From an uncultured Pelagibacteraceae bacterium (GTDB taxonomy: Bacteria > Pseudomonadota > Alphaproteobacteria > Pelagibacterales > Pelagibacteraceae), in assembly GCA_902523515.1 (NCBI GenBank), contig CABYZT010000005.1, positions 1 to 64,000 on the forward strand: a stretch of 64,000 nucleotides of DNA. Reading direction: 5' to 3'. Shown here in pieces: positions 57,939 through 64,000 of the stretch. Below the pieces are notes generated by a model. That model did no database searches. It had not been told where the DNA came from and saw only the letters and a list, made by a program, of their open reading frames with translations. Each line of letters begins with the position of its first letter. Within the stretch, counting starts at the first letter, position 1. The translations under genes and the position numbers were made by a program.

Positions 57939-59009
57939 TTACTTCGGTATATCTCCTTCAACACCTTTAACATAAGTCATCATACCTGCTAGCATACCAT
58001 CATCTGCAGTTTTCCCTTCTGCTACCATTAAATTTCCTTTTTGGTCATAAATTGGTCCAGTGAAAGAATGAACTTTGCCAGATGCTAAATCTGCTTGAAG
58101 TTTTTTAACTTTTGCTTGTAGGTCACTAGGCATTTGAGAATCTAAACCTGAGATTACTACCATACCATCACCTATACCGTGCCATGTATCTTTTTGATTC
58201 CATGTACCATTTGCTACAGCTTTAACTCTATCGACATAATATGGTCCCCAGTTATTCTCAACTGAAGTTAATACAGCCTTTGGTGCAAACTTATCCATAT
58301 CACTTGCTTGTCCAAAAGCATATACTCCTGCTTTTTCAGCCATTTGAACAATAGCTGTACTATCTGTATGTTGAGCAATTACATCAGCACCTTGATCAAT
58401 TAAAGCTTTTGCTGCTTCTGCTTCTTTACCTGGATCGTACCAAGTGAAAGCCCAAACAATTTTAGTTTTGATATTTGGGTTAACTTTTTGAGCAGCTAAG
58501 GTAAATGAATTGATACCTCTGATTACTTCAGGTATTGGAAAAGACGCAACATAACCAATCACATTAGATTTTGTCATAGTCCCAGCAATTGTTCCCAAAA
58601 TAGTTCTACCTTCATAGAATCTAGCAGCGTAAGTTGAAACATTTGGATGTTCTCTTTTATATCCAGTAGCATGCTCAAATTTTACATTTGGAAACTCTTT
58701 TGCAACTTTGTTAGTAGGATTCATATATCCAAAACTAGTTGTAAAGATAATGTCATGACCAGAGTTAGCTAACTGTCTAAGAACCCTCTCAGCATCGGCA
58801 CTTTCTGGAACGCCTTCTACGTATGTTGTTTTAAATCCGGCAGCTTCAACAGCTTTTCTACCTACATCATGCTGATAAGTCCACCCATGGTCACCAGTTG
58901 GACCAATATAAACAAATGCTGCTTTAACATCTTTTGCAATTGCAGCTACAGTTAATGTAAATAATAAAACTAAAGAAGAGACGAAAGAACGAATTAAAAA
59001 TTTATGCAT
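57939..59009 (-). CDS. BMP-family ABC transporter substrate-binding protein
   Basis: The 356-residue periplasmic protein has a signal peptide (about residues 1-25, ending VAAIA). The BMP/Med fold follows: AAFVYIGPTGDHGWTYQHDVGRKAVE near 30, GHDIIFTTSFGY near 86, IGYVASFPIPEVIRGINSFTLAAQ near 143 and GADVIAQHTDSTA near 206. BMP proteins bind nucleosides or purines. It is the last gene of the operon, set apart from the permease by a 77-base A/T-rich spacer with its own ribosome binding site (AAGGGG), which may raise its expression relative to the membrane subunits. Confidence 0.92.
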   Translation of the reverse strand: MHKFLIRSFVSSLVLLFTLTVAAIAKDVKAAFVYIGPTGDHGWTYQHDVGRKAVEAAGFKTTYVEGVPESADAERVLRQLANSGHDIIFTTSFGYMNPTNKVAKEFPNVKFEHATGYKREHPNVSTYAARFYEGRTILGTIAGTMTKSNVIGYVASFPIPEVIRGINSFTLAAQKVNPNIKTKIVWAFTWYDPGKEAEAAKALIDQGADVIAQHTDSTAIVQMAEKAGVYAFGQASDMDKFAPKAVLTSVENNWGPYYVDRVKAVANGTWNQKDTWHGIGDGMVVISGLDSQMPSDLQAKVKKLQADLASGKVHSFTGPIYDQKGNLMVAEGKTADDGMLAGMMTYVKGVEGDIPK

Positions 59010-59086
59010 AAATTTATTTCCCCTTTTGATTTTTTAATTATTTAAATTTAAATTAAATTATCTAAAAAAAAATGATTATTTTTAAA

Positions 59087-60019
59087 TTAATTGTCTTTAT
59101 GAAAAGATTTTCCCAATGAACTAGGAGTACTTAGTCTTATTTTTCTACTATCACGAGAAATTACAACTAAAACTATTATTGTAACGATGTAAGGTAGAGC
59201 TGTTAAAAATTGCACAGGAATTCTTACTCCAATTGCTTGCATATGAAACTGAATAATCGTTAAGCCACCAAAAATCATCGCACCGATTAAAATTTTAATT
59301 GGATTCCACGTTGAGAAAACCACTAGAGCTAATGCGATCCAACCTCTTCCACCTGTCATATTTTCAATCCACTGAGGAGTATAAATCATGGATAAATATG
59401 CACCAGCAAGTCCACTCATTGCGCCTCCATAAAGTATACAAGCGTAACGAACTAACTTAACATTTATTCCTTGATTAGATGCAGACTCAGGTGAGTCTCC
59501 TACAGCTCTTACAATTAATCCAATTTTCGTTTTTTTTAAAAAATAGCTAGTTATGAAGGGAAGGGCAAAAGCAAAATAAAAAACAATTGAATGTCCAAAT
59601 AATATTGGACCTAAAAGTGGTATTGTGTCTTTTAAACCTTCAAACAAAACAGGAAACTCTTTTCCAGGAATACCTACAAAATTTTTTCCTATCATGGCAG
59701 AAATACCAATTCCAAATATAGTAAGCGCCAAACCAGTAGCAACATGATTTGTAATTAATGTTTGAGTGAGAAATGCAAAAATACTTGAAATTAAAACTCC
59801 AGCTAACATAGCACCAAAAACTGCAATAATTAAACTTCCTGTAACAGTCATTAATGCGAAACCTGAAATAGCACCAATGATCATCATTCCTTCAACACCA
59901 AGGTTTAGAACACCGGATCTTTCTGTAATAAGTTCACCACAGGACGCTAGGATCAAAGGAACAGCTGAGGCCATTATTGATGCAATTATCAGTCCAATAA
60001 AATTTATATCGATGATCAT
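59087..60019 (-). CDS. ABC transporter permease (BMP/nucleoside family), second permease
   Basis: The 310-residue membrane protein belongs to the branched-chain/ribose-type permease family. The signature GELITERSGVLNLGVEGMMIIGAI near residue 27 is characteristic of the second permease in BMP-type nucleoside importers. About eight to nine spans are visible. It overlaps the first permease by 4 bases and should form a heterodimer with it. Confidence 0.92.
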   Translation of the reverse strand: MIIDINFIGLIIASIMASAVPLILASCGELITERSGVLNLGVEGMMIIGAISGFALMTVTGSLIIAVFGAMLAGVLISSIFAFLTQTLITNHVATGLALTIFGIGISAMIGKNFVGIPGKEFPVLFEGLKDTIPLLGPILFGHSIVFYFAFALPFITSYFLKKTKIGLIVRAVGDSPESASNQGINVKLVRYACILYGGAMSGLAGAYLSMIYTPQWIENMTGGRGWIALALVVFSTWNPIKILIGAMIFGGLTIIQFHMQAIGVRIPVQFLTALPYIVTIIVLVVISRDSRKIRLSTPSSLGKSFHKDN

Positions 60020-61080
60020 TTTTTTGAACCTATAAATTTAATTTTGAAAAAAAGTAAATAATCTGATGCAAGAAGAAAAAATAAAATCATTCCTTGAAAA
60101 ACCTGACCAGTATATTTAGGTATTTGCATAAATATTTGAGCTGTTTCAGCACCTAGATAAGTTATTGCAACAACTAGAGATGCAAAGATGATACCAACAG
60201 GATGTAAACGTCCCAAAAACGCTACAATTATTGCAGTAAAACCATAATCTGGAGAAATTTCTCTATGAAGCTGTCCGATAGGACCAGTTATTTCTCCAAC
60301 TCCAGCTAAACCTGCGCAAGCACCACTAATTAAAAAAACGAGTATGATCATTTTTTTACCTTTATATCCGGCATATCTTGCTGTCTTTAAACTAAAACCT
60401 GAAACTTTCATTTGGAACCCTAAATACGTTTTATAAAAAACAAACCAACTGATAACCACTGCTGCTAAAGCTAAAAATATTCCTGCGTGAATTCTTAGTC
60501 CTTCAAATAACAACGGAAGTTTAGCAGAGTCACTGAACTGTCTAGTTTCAGGAAAATTAAATCCTTCTGGATTGCTCCAAGGACCAACAACAAGATAGTC
60601 CAAAATTAATTTTGAAACATATACCAACATAAGACTTACTAATATTTCATTTGTATTAAAGTAAGTTTTTAAGATTGCGGGTATGGATGCATATAGCATA
60701 CCACCGATTGCACCAGCTAAAATTACTATCGGAAGAATGTAAAATCCTTCTTGCTCATAAAACAATAATGCAACCCCTCCTGAAACTATCGCACCGAAAG
60801 TTAATTGCCCTTCGGCTCCAATATTCCAGTTATTACTTTTAAAACAAAAAGATAAACCGATTGCAATTAAACAAAGAGGTGTAGCTTTTAATAGTAATTC
60901 ACTGAAACCATATTTATCTGCAATTGGAACTATGAAAAAAAATTTAAGAGCTTCAAATGGTTTAAAACCTAAAATAAAAAAAATCAAACCTCCCGCTACT
61001 AATGTTAGAAAAATAGCTAACACGGGTGTAAAGAAAAAAATAGCTCTTGATGGTTGATCTCTTTTTATGATTTTAATCAA
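60016..61080 (-). CDS. ABC transporter permease (BMP/nucleoside family), first permease
   Basis: The 354-residue membrane protein has the companion signature FKSNNWNIGAEGQLTFGAIVSGG near residue 82-103 and FNTNEILVSLMLVYVS near 140. About ten spans are visible. It overlaps both the ATPase (4 bases) and the second permease (4 bases), so the three membrane-complex subunits are translationally coupled. Confidence 0.92.
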   Translation of the reverse strand: MIKIIKRDQPSRAIFFFTPVLAIFLTLVAGGLIFFILGFKPFEALKFFFIVPIADKYGFSELLLKATPLCLIAIGLSFCFKSNNWNIGAEGQLTFGAIVSGGVALLFYEQEGFYILPIVILAGAIGGMLYASIPAILKTYFNTNEILVSLMLVYVSKLILDYLVVGPWSNPEGFNFPETRQFSDSAKLPLLFEGLRIHAGIFLALAAVVISWFVFYKTYLGFQMKVSGFSLKTARYAGYKGKKMIILVFLISGACAGLAGVGEITGPIGQLHREISPDYGFTAIIVAFLGRLHPVGIIFASLVVAITYLGAETAQIFMQIPKYTGQVFQGMILFFLLASDYLLFFKIKFIGSKK

Positions 61081-62567
61081 TTTGCTCCTCCCATTAGTAT
61101 CCCAAGTTTTTCAGAGGTAACTTCTTCAGCATTCATAATTTTTGACAATTTTCCTTTATGAATTACTGAAATTTTATCACTTAATTTTAATAACTCATCA
61201 GTGTCTGTAGATATTAATATAATTGATTTATTTTGTTCATTGATTTTAATCAATGTTTCGTGGATATAATTTATTGCTCCAACATCTAGACCCCAAGTTG
61301 GATTAAAACAAATTAATAAATCTGGGGAAGTTATTAATTCTCTTCCAATAATTAATTTTTGAAGATTACCTCCAGACAAAAATTGGCTTTTTAATTCAAT
61401 GTTATTCGTGTTAACATTAAAATCTGAAATTATTTTTTTGGAATGTTCTTTAATTTTGTTTTCGTTTATTAATCCATTATTAAAAAAATTTGATGATTTA
61501 AAATTGTTTAGAGCCACATTTTCAAAAATTTTCATTTGTGGAATTGCAGCCTGCTCAAGCCTATCCTCTGGAGAAAAGGCCATCAAAAATTCTCTTCTTT
61601 CTTGAGGACTCAAATCTCCTATGTAATTATTGTTAAATTCTATAGAGTTCTTTTCCGAAATAATTTCACCACTTAATACTTGAAATAATTCACTTTGTCC
61701 GTTTCCTGATATACCAGCAATTCCTAAACACTCCCCTCGATTAACAGAAAAATTGATATCCATTAAATTTGTTTCAAAGGGATCTTCACTTGTAAAATTA
61801 AGATTCGTTATTTTAATTAATTGATCTGATGAAGTTTTTGCTTTTTTTTTCTTAATTGTTTTTAGGTTCTGACCCACCATTTTGTTAGCAAGAGACTCAA
61901 TATTTTCGTTCTTTATTTCACTTACAGAAACTAACTTTCCTCTTCTCATTACAGCAACTTCATCACAAAGCTGCATAACTTCCTTTAGTTTATGTGTAAT
62001 ATAAATAATTAAAATTCCTTCTTCTGAAAATTTTTTCAAAGATAAGAATAATTCACTCGTTTCTTGTTCCGTTAATACTGATGTTGGTTCATCCATAATT
62101 AAAACTTTTGGACTCCTTATTAGGCATCTTATTATTTCCACTTTCTGTTTTTGACCTGCTGATAGATTTAGAACAGGAATATCAAGATCAATTGAAAAAT
62201 TATATTTTTTCATAATTGTATCAATTTTTTCTCTTAAACTTTCCCTTTGTTCATCTGAGTCTATTATTAAGTTTTCAAATACGGACAAAGTTTCAAAAAG
62301 ATTAAAATGCTGGAATACCATTCCAATATCATTTTTTTTTGCATCTAATGGCGAATTAAGCTTTAGATTATTTTTATTTAAATAAATTTCACCTTCATCA
62401 GGAATTATGACGCCTGACAGAATTTTAACTAGTGTAGATTTTCCAGCACCATTTTCTCCAAGAAGAGCATAAATTTTACCACTATTAAATTCGAGTGAAA
62501 CATTGTCGTTTGCAACACACCCAGGATATATTTTAGTTACATTTGAAATTTTAAGGTTTGTATTCAT
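61077..62567 (-). CDS. ABC transporter ATPase with two nucleotide-binding domains (BMP family)
   Basis: The 496-residue protein contains two ABC domains. The first has Walker A LGENGAGKST near residue 36, signature LSAGQKQKVE near 140 and Walker B VLIMDEPTS. The second has a degenerate Walker A (GISGNGQSE, no lysine), signature LSGGNLQKL and an altered Walker B with Asn for the catalytic Glu (LLICFNPTWGLD). That asymmetry is usual in RbsA/NupO-like ATPases. It powers the purine/nucleoside importer. Confidence 0.92.
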   Translation of the reverse strand: MNTNLKISNVTKIYPGCVANDNVSLEFNSGKIYALLGENGAGKSTLVKILSGVIIPDEGEIYLNKNNLKLNSPLDAKKNDIGMVFQHFNLFETLSVFENLIIDSDEQRESLREKIDTIMKKYNFSIDLDIPVLNLSAGQKQKVEIIRCLIRSPKVLIMDEPTSVLTEQETSELFLSLKKFSEEGILIIYITHKLKEVMQLCDEVAVMRRGKLVSVSEIKNENIESLANKMVGQNLKTIKKKKAKTSSDQLIKITNLNFTSEDPFETNLMDINFSVNRGECLGIAGISGNGQSELFQVLSGEIISEKNSIEFNNNYIGDLSPQERREFLMAFSPEDRLEQAAIPQMKIFENVALNNFKSSNFFNNGLINENKIKEHSKKIISDFNVNTNNIELKSQFLSGGNLQKLIIGRELITSPDLLICFNPTWGLDVGAINYIHETLIKINEQNKSIILISTDTDELLKLSDKISVIHKGKLSKIMNAEEVTSEKLGILMGGAN

Positions 62568-62570
62568 TTC

Positions 62571-63161
62571 TTAATTTAATGGTATAGAATTTCCATCCTT
62601 ATTTTCCTGATATTGATTTGATAAAGTTTGATATTTTTTTTTAATTTCGTCTAATTGTTTTAAAATATTTTCTTTTTTTGAAGTAGGTAAATTTTCAATA
62701 AGTAAGTTTATATTTCGACTTTTCCAATAGGAATTTTCTTTATTATATTCTCCATCATTAATTTTAAATACTTCTTTGAGTATATTTAAATCGTGTGGAA
62801 TATTAAATTCATTATTTGTGGCAGTATACGGAAACAAATAATAAAAATTATCAAATCCAGAAAATGTGATTGCACTCAAACACATACTACAAGGCTCATG
62901 TGAACTTAAGAACATGCAGTCTTTTTCTTTTGGTCTTGTATTTGGATCTAATTCATAAAATTTTTTAAGAGTATGCATTTCTCCATGCCATAATGGATTT
63001 TCTATTTCATTGTTTGTTTCTGCAACTACAAGAGATAAATCTTCTTTTTTAATTATTGCGGCACCAAATATTTTACTACCTTTAGCAACACCTTTTTCAG
63101 TTAAGGGTAAAACTTCTTTTAAAAATATATTTAGTATCTTTTCTAGGGCTTTTTCATTCAT
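62571..63161 (-). CDS. Nucleoside/nucleobase deaminase (cytidine deaminase-like fold)
   Basis: The 196-residue protein has a zinc deaminase core: the metal/catalytic pair in LWHGEMHTL near residue 57 and the two cysteines in SSHEPCSMCLSAITFSGF near 86-93. A C-terminal extension of about 60 residues is unlike the guaD at 55968. It starts the BMP importer operon, 3 bases before the ATPase, so it may deaminate the imported compound (for example guanine, adenine-type or cytosine-type bases). The substrate is not determined. Confidence 0.8.
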   Translation of the reverse strand: MNEKALEKILNIFLKEVLPLTEKGVAKGSKIFGAAIIKKEDLSLVVAETNNEIENPLWHGEMHTLKKFYELDPNTRPKEKDCMFLSSHEPCSMCLSAITFSGFDNFYYLFPYTATNNEFNIPHDLNILKEVFKINDGEYNKENSYWKSRNINLLIENLPTSKKENILKQLDEIKKKYQTLSNQYQENKDGNSIPLN

Positions 63162-63205
63162 ATGCTTGAACCATCAAATAAAGAACACAATTGGTACTAT
63201 AATTA

Positions 63206-63250
63206 AACTTAAAAGTAATAAGAAATAAATTATTTATACAACTTAAAAGT
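63206..63250. repeat. two direct copies of AACTTAAAAGT before the BMP operon
   Basis: The 11-base sequence AACTTAAAAGT occurs at 63206-63216 and 63240-63250, 34 bases apart. Each copy contains the arms ACTT/AAGT. The pair lies in the 126-base gap between the divergent deaminase-ABC operon and the lipoprotein gene. It could be a regulator binding site, but base composition is very A/T-rich. Confidence 0.35.
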
Positions 63251-63287
63251 TAATAATTTATGAAACAAAAAATGTTAATTTGAACTT

Positions 63288-63593
63288 ATGTCAAAATTAA
63301 AATCAGCAATAAGTCTTGTAATTGTATTAATTTTTTTTTCAGGGTGTCAAACTGTTAAAGATAAAACAGATGCAATTGTTGAAAAAGAAAATGAAAAATT
63401 AAGTAAATTCCTTGGAAAATCAGCTAGTGAACTTCAGATGGAGCTTGGAAAACCAGACGAAGACTTTAAAAATGCTAAAGGGAATTTTGAGCTAGTTTAT
63501 AATAGTAAAAAATACCTTGTTCCATGTGAACGTAGGTTTGAAATAAATTCAGAAAATATAGTTGTGGGTTTTGTTTCAAACGGTTGCTTTTAA
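63288..63593 (+). CDS. Small lipoprotein of unknown function
   Basis: The 101-residue product has a lipoprotein signal with lipobox FFSGC (Cys near residue 20). The mature part has a charged linker, then LGKSASELQMELGKPDEDF and a LVYNSKKYLVPCERRFEI stretch that resembles SmpA/OmlA-type small folds, and ends GFVSNGCF. Two Cys near the end may form a disulfide. I do not recognise a function. It lies between the ABC operon and the NCS2 permease. Confidence 0.72.
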   Translation: MSKLKSAISLVIVLIFFSGCQTVKDKTDAIVEKENEKLSKFLGKSASELQMELGKPDEDFKNAKGNFELVYNSKKYLVPCERRFEINSENIVVGFVSNGCF

Positions 63594-63651
63594 ATTTATT
63601 AATTTAAATAAATCTGCTCATTATAGGTTTTTTTTACTATCTAAAGTGGAG

Positions 63652-63681
63652 TTGATCTAAAGTAATCAGTTTTTTTATATT
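63652..63681 (+). promoter_or_regulatory. promoter of the NCS2 permease gene
   Basis: TTGATC and TATATT are 18 bases apart, about 50 bases before the ATG. The -35 overlaps one of two 9-base direct repeats (ATCTAAAGT at 63639-63647 and 63655-63663, 16 bases apart), a layout suited to a regulator touching the -35 region. Confidence 0.5.
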
Positions 63682-63730
63682 AATTCATAGCCAATAATGT
63701 AACGTCTATTTAGTTAACGACGGAGGTTAT

Positions 63731-64000
63731 ATGGCTTCAAGAAAAACAAAAGTGGGCTCTACAAACAGTCCGGATAAAAAACTTCCATTAAATAAATCCA
63801 TACCTTTAGGAATTCAGCACGTACTAGCAATGTTTGCTGGTAATATAACTGTTCCTATAATTGTGGCTGGAGTTTTTGGTCAAACGCCTGAACAAAAAAT
63901 ATTTTTGATACAAATGGCTTTGTTTGTTGCGGGAGTTGCAACAATTATCCAAACAGTTGGATACAAAGAAATTGGTGCAAGACTTCCTATTGTTCAAGGA
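63731..64000 (+). CDS. NCS2-family purine (xanthine/urate/uracil) permease, 5' part, cut by window end
   Basis: Ninety N-terminal residues are visible. After a Lys/Ser-rich start, GIQHVLAMFAGNITVPIIVAG, QMALFVAGVATIIQTVG and IGARLPIVQG are the first transmembrane segments and signature of NCS2 permeases, which are proton-linked importers of xanthine, urate or uracil. A strong ribosome binding site GGAGG sits 4 bases upstream of the ATG. The purine genes before it favour xanthine or urate as substrate. Confidence 0.9.
   Translation, partial: MASRKTKVGSTNSPDKKLPLNKSIPLGIQHVLAMFAGNITVPIIVAGVFGQTPEQKIFLIQMALFVAGVATIIQTVGYKEIGARLPIVQG

Noticed and set aside
63594..63730. Purine (guanine/xanthine) riboswitch before the NCS2 permease
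   Set aside because: I could not find the conserved purine-aptamer loop sequences or the three-way junction; the region is plain A/T-rich with direct repeats.

Overview
The window is very AT-rich, gene-dense chromosomal DNA from a free-living alphaproteobacterium, most likely SAR11 (Pelagibacterales). This rests on the Lys/Asn/Ile-rich proteins, the near absence of spacers, a class I lysyl-tRNA synthetase, RegA and ChvI/ChvG regulators, a SAM-II-type riboswitch before metX, and gene orders typical of alphaproteobacteria. There is no gene-free stretch above about 200 bases. I saw no tRNA, rRNA, IS element, prophage or CRISPR array.

Layout. 1-370: end of a GT41-like glycosyltransferase. 437-2392: priA. 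2501-7286: F1 ATP synthase operon atpHAGDC. 7278-13809 (minus): one long run rplU-rpmA-obgE-proB-proA-nadD-rsfS-ctpA-rppH, with a good sigma-70-type promoter before rplU. 13874-16309 (minus): gloB, metW, metX, with promoter and riboswitch upstream. 16501-18479: hisC-like and tyrC aromatic amino acid genes. 18476-22030 (minus): trkH, ampG and a cytoplasmic NlpC/P60 peptidase. 22122-25654: lysS, pyrD, rpmB, yhhQ-like. 25651-28756 (minus): polyamine operon of ODC-like decarboxylase, deoxyhypusine-synthase-like protein and agmatinase. 28915-38633: regA, bioY (minus), polA, chvI-chvG, ahcY, tsaE, amgK, murU. 38611-47263: gpmA, a VanZ-like protein, an SLT-like lipoprotein, an RND efflux pair, a sulfurtransferase, msrA, an EamA transporter and an AlkA-like glycosylase.

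47260-64000 is the main accessory region and is almost wholly devoted to purines. It carries two XdhC maturation proteins, a DUF1330 protein, a monohaem cytochrome c, allantoinase PuuE, ureidoglycolate lyase AllA, allantoicase, OHCU decarboxylase UraD and 5-hydroxyisourate hydrolase UraH. It continues with two-subunit xanthine dehydrogenase, guanine deaminase, a PuuD-type membrane urate oxidase without its cytochrome domain, a purine phosphoribosyltransferase, a BMP-family nucleoside/purine ABC importer, a second deaminase, a small lipoprotein and the start of an NCS2 purine permease. Together these predict uptake of purines and complete conversion of guanine or xanthine to glyoxylate and two urea. 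The most unusual point is that the urate oxidase appears split: PuuD supplies only the membrane domain, and a separate secreted cytochrome c in the same locus may supply the electron-accepting half.

Two peptidoglycan-recycling elements, ampG with an NlpC/P60 peptidase and amgK-murU, lie about 16 kb apart and suggest a minimal muropeptide salvage route. Gene packing is extreme: several convergent gene pairs share a four-base palindromic stop.
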